64,000 nucleotides of DNA from Methylotenera_A sp963701715 (GTDB lineage: Bacteria; Pseudomonadota; Gammaproteobacteria; Burkholderiales; Methylophilaceae). This document shows, in pieces, positions 25,004 through 32,875 of this stretch (the stretch's first letter is position 1; every line of letters starts with the position of its first letter). The DNA lies in contig CAVPAX010000005.1 of assembly GCA_963701715.1 (NCBI GenBank), positions 323,993-387,992 on the forward strand. Direction: 5' to 3'. The notes beneath the pieces were generated by a model, which worked only from the letters and a program-made list of their open reading frames with translations, ran no database searches and was not told where the DNA came from. Both the position numbers and the translations under genes were made by a program.

Positions 25004-26266
25004 ATGAAACAAAAGGCTATATTTAGGTTAACCGCAGCAGCATTGCTTGCTTTGCTTGTAAGTGCTTGCGATTCCATTCCGTTTATCGATACATCGTCTG
25101 ATTATAAAGGCGCTGGACGCTCACGTCCGCTTGAAGTGCCACCTGATTTAACCTCAGTGAATTCTAGCGATGCATATAGTGTGCCGGGTGGCAGTACTAC
25201 TTATAACACCTACAACCAAGCCCAGGATGGTCAGGAAGCTGGTGTGGAAAAAGTGTTGCCCACATCTGATAGCGTGCGCATGGAGAAAGCGGGCGCACAA
25301 AGATGGTTGGTGGTAAATGCGCCAGCAGAGAAAATTTGGCCTGTGGTGCGTGAGTTCTGGATAGACCAGGGTTTTGCGGTACGAGTGGAAAATGCGGAAA
25401 CAGGTGTAATGGAAACCGAATGGGTTGAAGCGGATGCCATTAAGGCCAAAGAGGAAAAGAAAAATATGGGAGAAAAGTTTGATGAATGGATGGACAAGCT
25501 CTCAGGTCTGGCTGATCGACGTAAGTTCCGTACGCGTCTGGAGCGCGGTGAAAAGGAAGGTTCAACCGAAATTTATATGACACATCGCACGGTAAGTGGT
25601 GCGCCGGATGATGGAAAAAATGTTGTTAAGACGCAATTGGGCGAAATAGACACAGGATATCGCTTGGACTCTTCAAAACCGCTTACAAAAGCGGAAGAAA
25701 ACGACGCTGATTTAGATGCAGAACTGTTGCGCCGGCTGATGGTGAAATTAGGTGTGGAAGAGAAGCGCGCTCAAGAAATTGTCGCCAATCCAGTATCTGA
25801 AAAGCGTGCAGAGGTAGTGAAAGAAGCAGACAGCAGCGTCACTTTAAATTTAAACGATCCATTTGATCGCGGTTGGCGCCGTGTCGGCTTGGCACTTGAT
25901 AGAATCGGGTTTGTGACGGAAGATAAAGATCGTTCGAATGGTTTGTTTTATGTGCGATACGCCGATGTGGATATTGATGATGGACCTAAGAAGAAGAAAG
26001 GCCTGCTTGATACGCTAAAATTCTGGGGCGATGACGAAGAAGTGGAAAATAAATCCAAACCAAAAGAAGAAAAAACGATTGTTGATAAGCTGCAATTTTG
26101 GAAAGGTGATGACGGTAAAACTGATCCATCCAAACAATATCGCATTAAAGTGGTAGAGACTGAAAATGGCGGTACGCGTGTGAATGTCGTGGATAGTGAT
26201 GATAAGCGCAATCGCAGTACGACTGCTAACCGTATTATTGCTCTGCTGTACGACCAGTTGAAATAA
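25004..26266 (+). CDS. bamC: Outer-membrane assembly lipoprotein BamC-like
   Basis: A 420-residue lipoprotein of the BamC/NlpB family, part of the machine that inserts beta-barrel proteins in the outer membrane. The lipobox LVSACDS puts the lipid cysteine at residue 22. An unstructured N-terminal part with RPLEVPPDLT follows, the stretch known in BamC to contact BamD. Two helix-grip domains come next (around residues 95-240 and 275-420). Between and within them are charged Lys/Asp/Glu stretches (GPKKKKGLLD, NKSKPKEEKT) that make it longer than the ~345-residue E. coli protein. It is co-directional with dapA. Confidence 0.88.
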   Translation: MKQKAIFRLTAAALLALLVSACDSIPFIDTSSDYKGAGRSRPLEVPPDLTSVNSSDAYSVPGGSTTYNTYNQAQDGQEAGVEKVLPTSDSVRMEKAGAQRWLVVNAPAEKIWPVVREFWIDQGFAVRVENAETGVMETEWVEADAIKAKEEKKNMGEKFDEWMDKLSGLADRRKFRTRLERGEKEGSTEIYMTHRTVSGAPDDGKNVVKTQLGEIDTGYRLDSSKPLTKAEENDADLDAELLRRLMVKLGVEEKRAQEIVANPVSEKRAEVVKEADSSVTLNLNDPFDRGWRRVGLALDRIGFVTEDKDRSNGLFYVRYADVDIDDGPKKKKGLLDTLKFWGDDEEVENKSKPKEEKTIVDKLQFWKGDDGKTDPSKQYRIKVVETENGGTRVNVVDSDDKRNRSTTANRIIALLYDQLK

Positions 26267-26275
26267 ATAGTCTTC

Positions 26276-27076
26276 ATGCGTTTTGCGTCGCTAGGCAGTG
26301 GCAGTGCTGGCAACTGCATGGTGATAGAGAAGGCTTCAACACGTTTATTACTTGATTGTGGCTTTGCTGTAAGTGAGGTTGTCAAGCGCTTGCAAAAGCT
26401 GGATCTAGAGCCGCAAGACATTACAGGTATTTTAATTACGCATGAGCATGACGATCATGCGAAAGGCGCGTTTAGGTTTGCGGCAAAATATGCCGTTCCA
26501 ATTTGGCTGTCGCATGGAACATTAAAAATGTGCGAGCGTTATCTGCCAGTCAAAACAACAGAGCCTTTTTTGCCAGAAGATGTTCACATCTCTCTCAATG
26601 TGATTGATAGCCACACAAAATTTCATATAGAGCAACTCGAGATCACGCCATACCCTGTGCCGCACGATGCGCGCGAACCAACGCAGTTCACTTTTACAGA
26701 CGGCAATCACAAATTAGGTGTTTTAACTGATGCAGGCTCTTCGACTTCATATATAGAACAGGTGTTAACTCTTTGCGATGCCTTGGTGCTGGAATGTAAC
26801 CATGACTTGCAAATGCTTGAAAATGGCCCATATGCCTGGCCGTTAAAAAAACGGGTGGGCAGCAGACTCGGGCATTTAGATAACGAAAGTGCGGCTACAC
26901 TGTTAACCAAACTTGATAATAATAAGCTTAGACATATTATTGCTGCACATTTAAGCGCAAAAAATAATACGCAAACGTTAGCGAGGAAAGCATTAAGTCA
27001 GGCACTTAATTGTGAAATGGATTGGATTGGCATTGCGGATCAGGCGGAAGGGTTTGCCTGGCGTGGCTTTGATTAG
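26276..27076 (+). CDS. Metallo-beta-lactamase-fold hydrolase (WalJ/YycJ-like)
   Basis: A 266-residue MBL-fold protein. The metal motif H-x-H-x-D-H is complete at residues 56-61 (HEHDDH). LGSGSAGNC at the N-terminus is typical of the YycJ/WalJ group, which are suspected DNA exonucleases or phosphodiesterases. DAGSS, ECNHD and AAHLSAKNN supply the later ligands. It starts 9 bases after bamC. A bidirectional terminator follows. Confidence 0.88.
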   Translation: MRFASLGSGSAGNCMVIEKASTRLLLDCGFAVSEVVKRLQKLDLEPQDITGILITHEHDDHAKGAFRFAAKYAVPIWLSHGTLKMCERYLPVKTTEPFLPEDVHISLNVIDSHTKFHIEQLEITPYPVPHDAREPTQFTFTDGNHKLGVLTDAGSSTSYIEQVLTLCDALVLECNHDLQMLENGPYAWPLKKRVGSRLGHLDNESAATLLTKLDNNKLRHIIAAHLSAKNNTQTLARKALSQALNCEMDWIGIADQAEGFAWRGFD

Positions 27077-27123
27077 TTAAAGGCATGTATATGCAAATTA
27101 AATCTAATCCATGATCCACATAA

Positions 27124-27153
27124 CAAAAAAGCCGACATTTAGTCGGCTTTTTA
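27124..27153. terminator. Bidirectional terminator after the MBL gene
   Basis: A 12-bp stem (AAAAAAGCCGAC / GTCGGCTTTTT, loop ATTTA) lies between the convergent MBL and Ala-repeat lipoprotein genes, with A and T runs on the two sides. Confidence 0.85.
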
Positions 27154-27173
27154 TGCTTGTTGCTAAAGACTAA

Positions 27174-27410
27174 TTACTTAGCAGCTTCAGCAGGAGCAGC
27201 TTCAGCAGCAGGTGCAGCTTCAGCAGCAGGAGCAGCTTCAGCAGCAGGAGCTTCAGCAGCAGGAGCTTCAGCAGCAGGAGCTTCAGCAGCAGGAGCTTCA
27301 GCAGGAGCTTCAGCAGCAGGAGCAGCTTCAGCAGGAGCTTCAGCAGGTTTTTCGCCACAAGCAGTTAAAGCAAGTGCTAATAATGCAGCTAATAGAGCAG
27401 AACGTGTCAT
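27174..27410 (-). CDS. Small lipoprotein made of Ala/Pro/Glu repeats
   Basis: A 78-residue predicted lipoprotein. The signal peptide ends with the lipobox LTACG (cysteine 18). Everything after GEKPAEAP is a low-complexity repeat of the P-A-A-E-A pentapeptide type, with no fold to be expected. It may act as an envelope spacer. The opposite strand is also open because the DNA is a simple GCA/GCT repeat; the minus strand is chosen for its lipobox and terminator. Confidence 0.7.
   Translation of the reverse strand: MTRSALLAALLALALTACGEKPAEAPAEAAPAAEAPAEAPAAEAPAAEAPAAEAPAAEAAPAAEAAPAAEAAPAEAAK
27180..27347 (-). repeat. 15-bp tandem repeat tract in the lipoprotein gene
   Basis: Tandem units of about 15 bases (GCAGCAGGAGCTTCA on the plus strand) with a few shortened or lengthened copies. 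All copies keep the reading frame. Such tracts change copy number easily by slippage. Confidence 0.85.
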
Positions 27411-27594
27411 TTTTTGTATCCCTTACGATATGAACTAAAGTTAAACCAGTTACGGCGGACCACCTTTAGCCCAACCGAGTGGCATGAATTTTACCAGCAA
27501 TTATAAAAAATTCCAGTATTTTTTGGATTAATGACGATTTTTAACTCAAAAAGTCGTTGATTTGCAACAATTTAGATGTGAAAGCTCATGTTTT

Positions 27595-28395
27595 TTAGTC
27601 TACTTTTATAATTAGACTGGATTTTTGCTGGCTGGATGTATTTTGTATGCCTAGAATTTTCCGGCTCACTTCGTCATTTTGTTGCATTGTGCCGCCAATA
27701 TCTACCCAATTTCCTAATGTCGTGCGAATAACAGTTGTTAGGTCTTCAAAGTCGATAAAGCCTTGATGATTGCGTCTGGCAATGCGTGGTGTGATTTCGA
27801 GCTCTACCTGATTGCCGACTGTGTGTGGACGTACCGCAAACCCTGTACTTATTTCCTGCCAGTCGGTGGTGCGCTCAATGTGCACATAGCGCCGTGTGAT
27901 GGTTACCCATTCTTGTGTAAAAGGGATAATCTGACCAACGCGAATAAACGCACGCTCACCGTCGAGAACATTAATAAATTGACTGCTGCTTTGCTGCGTA
28001 TTCCTGCTATTGCGTTCAAAATCCACATTGCCGCTGTTAGGTTTCGCATGTCTATCGTTTTCCACGGTCACTTTGCCCACTTTAACGTTGCCGCTGGCTT
28101 CGGTACGTTCTTGCTGGGTTTGTATGTTGCTACTGTTGTTTACGGTGATTTTGCGATTCACTTTGGCTGCATCTAGTTTTTCCACAGTGGCTTCTATTTC
28201 GCGCATACGTTCTGGCGAGGTGCGTAAGATCAGCTGATTATCCATGCCTGTTGCCGTGCCGTTTTCGCCTACCATCGGAGAAACAATGGGCAATAAATCA
28301 TTCGCAAACCGATGTTGCAAGGTAATGATTTTGAATTCGGTTTCTGCAAAAGCAGAAAAACCAAACAAACACAAAATCAATGCTAAAAATTTCAT
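27595..28395 (-). CDS. Orphan secretin-domain protein (mini GspD-like)
   Basis: A 266-residue exported protein: a signal peptide (cleavage near AFA-ETE), one secretin N-type domain (IITLQHRFANDLLPIVSPMV, then NQLILRTSPERMREIEATVEKLD), a polar Asn/Ser/Thr-rich linker (~residues 90-135), and a secretin-like beta domain (GFAVRPHTVGNQVELEITPR, ending SSQQKSSLIIKVD). It is far shorter than GspD or PilQ (600-700), and no other secretion gene lies nearby. It may be a pilotin-like or channel-like accessory, or a reduced relative; I cannot tell. It follows the RoxA pair on the minus strand by 16 bases. Confidence 0.72.
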   Translation of the reverse strand: MKFLALILCLFGFSAFAETEFKIITLQHRFANDLLPIVSPMVGENGTATGMDNQLILRTSPERMREIEATVEKLDAAKVNRKITVNNSSNIQTQQERTEASGNVKVGKVTVENDRHAKPNSGNVDFERNSRNTQQSSSQFINVLDGERAFIRVGQIIPFTQEWVTITRRYVHIERTTDWQEISTGFAVRPHTVGNQVELEITPRIARRNHQGFIDFEDLTTVIRTTLGNWVDIGGTMQQNDEVSRKILGIQNTSSQQKSSLIIKVD

Positions 28396-28411
28396 GGCAG
28401 AAATTCCTGAC

Positions 28412-28912
28412 TTATAAGCCTAGCTGGGTAACAGAAACTATATTGGCAGTTTCTTCAAGCAGCTCATCAAAACGCATCAACAAATTAGCTGCCATCTCTT
28501 CATCATTAAACGCAAACTTAAAGCGCGCCTGGTCAATGTGAAAACGCCGCAGATAATGCTTTTTGTCGGCAATAACAAAACAATCTTTGGCGACTTTTGC
28601 CGCATCATTGGTTTCGTATACGGTCATTTTGTGGCCATAAAGTCTAAGCATTTCAAATAGTTTTGGGCAATGATTAATAAAATGCTGCGTGCTTTGCAAA
28701 ATGATCGTAAGCTTGTTCAGTGGATTACTATTTAAAAAATTATGAATAAGCTCCACGCGATTTTGGCTGGCATACCCACCCTTTAAGAAGTCCTGGTCAA
28801 AAATAAGTAAATCATCAGAAGCCTCAGCAATGATCAAATCCAGTGCTGCTTCGTAATTACGTTCGCCGAAAATAATCGTGTCGGCTACCAGTTCAGTTGC
28901 GCTCATAGTCAT
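28412..28912 (-). CDS. Conserved hypothetical protein beside roxA
   Basis: A 166-residue soluble protein that I do not recognise with certainty. The pattern of a strand, a helix and short acidic loops (DDLLIFDQDFLKGG, KLTIILQSTQHF, DCFVIADKKHYLRRFH) recalls half of a phospholipase-D-like fold without the HKD motif. It overlaps the upstream roxA gene by four bases (ATGA), so they are probably made together, which suggests a link to ribosome modification or oxygen-dependent regulation. ATG 28912 is chosen for the overlap; ATG 28906 is possible. Confidence 0.6.
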   Translation of the reverse strand: MTMSATELVADTIIFGERNYEAALDLIIAEASDDLLIFDQDFLKGGYASQNRVELIHNFLNSNPLNKLTIILQSTQHFINHCPKLFEMLRLYGHKMTVYETNDAAKVAKDCFVIADKKHYLRRFHIDQARFKFAFNDEEMAANLLMRFDELLEETANIVSVTQLGL

Positions 28913-30036
28913 TCACTTTCAAGGTAAATAAACCCGGCTAAATAGCTCTCAAAAAGCACATCACCAAGAGTCGCATAGATATTGGCTTGCAGGGCATATG
29001 TTTTTAAATAGCGTTTGTCTGCTAAATCTTTCATACAGTTAATCATATCCGCAGGTACGGTCAATTTTTCGCCATTCAAGTAAAAGTTGTCGCGTGTAAA
29101 TAGTAGCTGAGATTTCAAACCAAGCCATATAGATTTGTGGGCAATTTGTCTGATGAATTCATTTCTTGATATTTTGCGGTTTGGCTCAAAAACAATATCC
29201 AGCTTGGGTTCTGTCAGATATTTACCTAGAAAATCTGCCACACTATGCTTATCCCAAGTGATTTTTTGCAACATCTCACTTACTTTATTAATCATTTGTT
29301 CACTGATTTCTGCCGGGTGTTTTTGCAGGATTAAATCTGGGTCTGTGTATAAGCCTTCCGCTTGGACATTATCTTGCAGGTAATTTAAAAACTCATGCAT
29401 CAACTCCTGCGTTTTCGGTGCGCGAAACCCGATTGAGTAAGTCATGCAATCGTCACCTGCTGCGATACCCCAGTGCGCAATTTGCGGCGGCAGGTAGAGC
29501 ATATCGCCCGCTTCCAGTACCCACTCCTGTTCGGTTTCAAAGTGCTTTAAAATTTTCAGCGGCGCATTTTCGAGCAAACTTAAATCGACCTGTGCGCTGA
29601 TTTTCCAATTTCGCTTGCCGCTGCCTTGTAGCAAAAATACATCGTAGCTATCGGTGTGCGGGCCAACGCCGCCGCCGTCCGGAGCGTAGCTCACCATCAG
29701 GTCGTCCAGCCTTGCATGCGGGATAAAGTTAAATTCGGATATCAAATCCGCAGCTTCCGGCAGGTGATGATTCACGCTTTGTACTAACAGCGTCCAGTCT
29801 CTTTCGGGCAGTTGAGTAAAGTCAGCCTCATCAAACGGTCCGTTCCGTACGCTCCATCTCCCTTTTTTTTGCTGAATGATTCGGGCCTGCACGTCATCTT
29901 CACAAGCCAACCCCGCAAGTTCATTGGGGTTGAGCAGGCCTTTAAAATCAGGCATCGCACCGCGAATTAAGAGTGGTTTTTTCTGCCAATATTCGGCCAA
30001 AAATTGCGCGGGTGTAAGCTGGTTAAGTAGTTGCAT
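28909..30036 (-). CDS. roxA: JmjC/cupin ribosomal protein L16 arginine hydroxylase (RoxA/YcfD)
   Basis: A 375-residue 2-oxoglutarate and Fe(II)-dependent oxygenase of the YcfD/RoxA family, which hydroxylates an arginine of ribosomal protein L16. The N-terminal FLAEYWQKKPLLIRGA is characteristic. The iron triad is visible as HTD (residues ~125-127) in PHTDSYDVFLLQGSG and the distal histidine in PQIAHWGIAAGDD. A winged-helix-like C-terminal part follows, as in the family. A copy of the dispersed 24-bp repeat lies in its 3' part and codes for ALQANIYA. Confidence 0.92.
   Translation of the reverse strand: MQLLNQLTPAQFLAEYWQKKPLLIRGAMPDFKGLLNPNELAGLACEDDVQARIIQQKKGRWSVRNGPFDEADFTQLPERDWTLLVQSVNHHLPEAADLISEFNFIPHARLDDLMVSYAPDGGGVGPHTDSYDVFLLQGSGKRNWKISAQVDLSLLENAPLKILKHFETEQEWVLEAGDMLYLPPQIAHWGIAAGDDCMTYSIGFRAPKTQELMHEFLNYLQDNVQAEGLYTDPDLILQKHPAEISEQMINKVSEMLQKITWDKHSVADFLGKYLTEPKLDIVFEPNRKISRNEFIRQIAHKSIWLGLKSQLLFTRDNFYLNGEKLTVPADMINCMKDLADKRYLKTYALQANIYATLGDVLFESYLAGFIYLESE
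28974..28997 (+). repeat. Dispersed 24-bp repeat, copy inside roxA
   Basis: Differs from copy A (13359-13382) at one base of 24. On the coding strand it reads A-L-Q-A-N-I-Y-A. Confidence 0.7.
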
Positions 30037-30163
30037 AGTGCTATTCTAAACGCGTTTTGGCATAACTAAAAAATCGTGCAAAAAAATTGCGTGACTATAC
30101 AAGCAGGTATATAGTAAAGTTTGAAAAATAATTAATTAAAAAATCTACTGAGGAGAATGCTGA

Positions 30164-32293
30164 ATGAACAAGCCTGTTGACCCAAGCATCACCACCCACC
30201 ATGGCGGCTGCCCGCACGATTGCCCCGATACTTGTTCGATGGTGTTTCATGTGAAAGAAGGCAAATTATTAAGCGTCACTGGCAACACCGAGCATCCGAT
30301 GACGCGCGGCGGCTTGTGCGTCAAACTCAAAGATTACGAAAAACGCCATTATCACCCAGACCGGTTGCTCTACCCGATGAAGCGCACCGGGCCAAAAGGC
30401 AGCAAGCAATTTACGCGCATCACGTGGGATGAAGCGCTGGATACGATAGTCAGCAAATGGCAGGCGATTATTAAAACGGATGGCTCACAAGCCATTATGC
30501 CGGCCAGTTATTTAGGCAACCAAGGTTTGGTGCACGGCTTAAATGGCGGCGACGCGTTTTTTGCGCGTTTAGGCGCGACGGTGACCGAGCGCACATTCTG
30601 CGGAGAAGGCTCGTGTACCGCATGGTTATTGACTGTGGGCCCGACTGCCGGTGTAGATCCGGAGAGTTTTATTCATTCCAAATATATTATTGTTTGGGCA
30701 TCGAATTCGGTTTCGACCAATTTGCACCACTGGCACATTATCCACGACGCGCAAAAGAAAGGCGCGAAAGTCGTGGTGATTGATTCTTACGCCTCTAAAA
30801 CCGCCAAAGAGGCTGATTGGCACATTGCGCCCAAGCCCGGCACCGATGGCGCGCTGGCGATGGCGATGATGAATGTGATTATTAGCGAAGGCTTGCAAGA
30901 CCAGGATTACATCGACAACTACACCGTGGGCTTTAAGGAGCTGGCGGAACGCGCCAAAACGCGCACGCCGGAATGGGCGGAGAAAATCACCGGCATTCCT
31001 GCGGCGGATATTCGTAAACTCGCACGTGAATATGCCACCACATCGCCTGCGGCCATTCGCATCGGAGTGGCGCTGGAACGCAGCTACGGCGGCAGTCAAG
31101 CCATCCGTGCGGTTACTTGCTTGCCCGCGCTGATAGGCGCTTGGCGCCATGTGGGCGGCGGAATTTTGCAGTTCCCGGTGTGGGAGCATCCCTATAAATT
31201 TGACGTGATTTGCCGCCCGGATTTGATTCCAGAAGGCACACAAGTCGCCAATATTCTGCAATTGGGGCGCGTGCTGACGGGCGAAATCAAACTGAAAACG
31301 CCGATTAAATCATTAATGGTCTGGAACACCAACCCGGTCACGCAATCGCCGGAAACTGACAAAATTATCAAAGGTTTGCAGCGCGAAGATTTATTCACTA
31401 TCGTCGCAGACCACTTTATTTCCGACACCGCTGCGTATGCCGACATTGTGCTGCCAGCCGCCATGGGCGCGGAGATGGAAGACATGATTTTAAGCTGGGG
31501 GCATTTATACCTCACCTACAACGCCAAATGTATCGACCCGCCGGGCGAAGCGATTCCGAACAACGAAATCTTCCGCCGCCTTGCTAAAAAATTAGGCTTT
31601 CAAGAAGACAATTTCAAGTGGAGTGATTCTGAGTGCTTAGAAAACTACGTCGCTTGGGATGCGCCCGCAGCTCAAGGCTACAGCCTCGCCTATATGCGTG
31701 AGCACGGCTTTGCCAAGCTGAAAGTGGGTACGAAAGATGACCGCGTGCCGCATAAAAACGGCAATTTTCCGACGCCAACTGGCAAATGTATGTTTTTGGT
31801 AGAAGGCGCGAAAAACTTTGTGGCTGGACCGTTCCGCCAAATGTATGAAGGCTTTCAACCGGGTGAAGATTTGGATTCGCTGCCGGATTACGTGGCGAAT
31901 CGGGAAAGCGCCGAGAGCAATCCCGCGTTGGCTAAAAAATATCCGCTCAATATTATCTCGCCAAAAAGTCATGGCTTTTTAAACTCCTGCTATGCCAACA
32001 TGGCCGAGAAAATCAAAGGGCAGGGCGAGCAATTTGTACTGATTAACCCGCTGGATGCTACCACGCGCGGTATTAAAGAAGGCGCGAAAGTGAAAGTGTT
32101 TAACGACCGTGGAGCGTTTGAAGGCGATGCGCGCATCACCAAAGACGTGAACCCGGGTATTGTGGTCGCCACGCTCGGTTATTGGCGGCAGCTCAACAAA
32201 GGCACGGTCAATTGCATCAGCGCAGCGGAGTTTGGAGATATGGGGCATTCGACTACTTTCTCTGATAATTTGGTAGAAGTGGCGTTGGGGTAG
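30164..32293 (+). CDS. Molybdopterin oxidoreductase (DMSO-reductase superfamily)
   Basis: A 709-residue molybdopterin-guanine-dinucleotide enzyme with an N-terminal 4Fe-4S site (C-x3-C-x3-C in CPHDCPDTC plus GGLCVK). Motifs of the Moco-binding core are ITWDEALD, TFCGEGSCTAW, VIDSYASKTAKEADW, PGTDGALAMAM and MVWNTNPVTQSPET, and the C-terminal dinucleotide-binding domain starts around residue 595. No signal peptide or twin-arginine motif is seen, so it should be cytoplasmic. No partner Fe-S, membrane or chaperone subunit is adjacent. The substrate is unknown. GAGGAGA precedes the start. Its coding DNA looks more GC-rich (about half GC in stretches I counted) than the signalling genes further on. 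Confidence 0.88.
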   Translation: MNKPVDPSITTHHGGCPHDCPDTCSMVFHVKEGKLLSVTGNTEHPMTRGGLCVKLKDYEKRHYHPDRLLYPMKRTGPKGSKQFTRITWDEALDTIVSKWQAIIKTDGSQAIMPASYLGNQGLVHGLNGGDAFFARLGATVTERTFCGEGSCTAWLLTVGPTAGVDPESFIHSKYIIVWASNSVSTNLHHWHIIHDAQKKGAKVVVIDSYASKTAKEADWHIAPKPGTDGALAMAMMNVIISEGLQDQDYIDNYTVGFKELAERAKTRTPEWAEKITGIPAADIRKLAREYATTSPAAIRIGVALERSYGGSQAIRAVTCLPALIGAWRHVGGGILQFPVWEHPYKFDVICRPDLIPEGTQVANILQLGRVLTGEIKLKTPIKSLMVWNTNPVTQSPETDKIIKGLQREDLFTIVADHFISDTAAYADIVLPAAMGAEMEDMILSWGHLYLTYNAKCIDPPGEAIPNNEIFRRLAKKLGFQEDNFKWSDSECLENYVAWDAPAAQGYSLAYMREHGFAKLKVGTKDDRVPHKNGNFPTPTGKCMFLVEGAKNFVAGPFRQMYEGFQPGEDLDSLPDYVANRESAESNPALAKKYPLNIISPKSHGFLNSCYANMAEKIKGQGEQFVLINPLDATTRGIKEGAKVKVFNDRGAFEGDARITKDVNPGIVVATLGYWRQLNKGTVNCISAAEFGDMGHSTTFSDNLVEVALG

Positions 32294-32370
32294 ATAGTAT
32301 TTTGTAACAATAAATAGATAACTTGTGTTAGCATTTATATGTGGGGACAATTGCGTCCACACTAAATGAA

Positions 32371-32397
32371 AAACCGCTCAATGAGCGGTTTTTTTTT
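32371..32397 (+). terminator. Rho-independent terminator after the molybdopterin oxidoreductase
   Basis: A 9-bp perfect stem (AAACCGCTC / GAGCGGTTT, loop AAT) is followed by seven or more T. It lies 77 bases after the stop codon. Confidence 0.88.
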
Positions 32398-32421
32398 GCC
32401 TATTTATTACGCGTTTAGGAG

Positions 32422-32586
32422 GTGCAAGCTGTAGTGCTAGTTTCAATTTTATATTTAGGAATTTTAAGTGGACGTAATTCTTACGTTACTCAGTCTTATG
32501 ACCGCAATAGTAAAACTTTTTATTGTGGTAATAGCTCTGTGGAAACTCTTAAAAACCAACAGCCGCAAGTGATAGTGATTACTTAA
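32422..32586 (+). CDS. Possible small protein, 54 residues
   Basis: An open frame starts at GTG 32422 or, more plausibly, GTG 32434, which follows AGGAGG by 11 bases. It gives a hydrophobic start (AVVLVSILYLGILSG) and then a polar part with YDRNSKTFYCGNSS and a hydrophobic end (PQVIVIT). It could be a small exported protein or the decayed remains of a small lipoprotein gene. There is no homologue I can name, and I am not sure it is expressed. Confidence 0.3.
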   Translation: MQAVVLVSILYLGILSGRNSYVTQSYDRNSKTFYCGNSSVETLKNQQPQVIVIT

Positions 32587-32875
32587 TCCGTTAGAAATTT
32601 TAACGGTGAGGTACGCATGAAGCGTTTACTCTCACCAGGCCTTTGCTCGCCTATAACTTTTGTAAAGTAAGGCAAATAGTCGCTCTCGCGCGACTTGCGA
32701 GTTATTTTCCTTTGGATAAGCAAATGACACCCTTTGCCGCTTTATCTTCCGGTCTAGTGGCAAGGGGAATTTAAAGTCAAAACCAGATGAATGCGGCAAG
32801 AATTGATGCTCTGGAAGCCGCATGGATATTGCCTTCCAGGGCATCTATTTTTACAATGAAAAAGGGCTGGTTTAA
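32587..32875. other. Non-coding, repeat-like part of a 580-bp intergenic region
   Basis: Between the molybdopterin oxidoreductase and the phoBR-linked lipoprotein gene lie 582 bases (32294-32875). After the terminator and the possible small ORF, no credible gene is seen. The stretch at about 32640-32850 has the look of a dispersed intergenic element: an inverted GTCGC-TCTCGC-GCGAC pair (near 32680-32695) and a full copy of the 24-bp repeat at its right end. A minus-strand 70-codon open frame there (32632-32844) resembles the chance ORFs that such repeats give. Confidence 0.4.
32821..32844 (+). repeat. Dispersed 24-bp repeat, copy in the 580-bp gap
   Basis: Matches copy A at 22 of 24 bases, including the GGGCAT end. 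It forms the right border of the repeat-like region. Confidence 0.7.

Noticed and set aside
27157..27438. Plus-strand open frame rich in Ala/Gly/Ser over the lipoprotein gene
   Set aside because: The GCA/GCT-type repeat keeps several frames open. Only the minus-strand frame has a lipobox signal peptide and a terminator at its end.
30164..32293. Selenocysteine in the molybdopterin oxidoreductase
   Set aside because: The frame has no internal TGA; the active-site region reads through with cysteines (TFCGEGSC).
32632..32844. Minus-strand 70-codon ORF in the 580-bp gap as a gene
   Set aside because: It has no ribosome site and an odd amino-acid make-up, and its start lies inside the dispersed 24-bp repeat, so it looks like a chance frame in a repeat.
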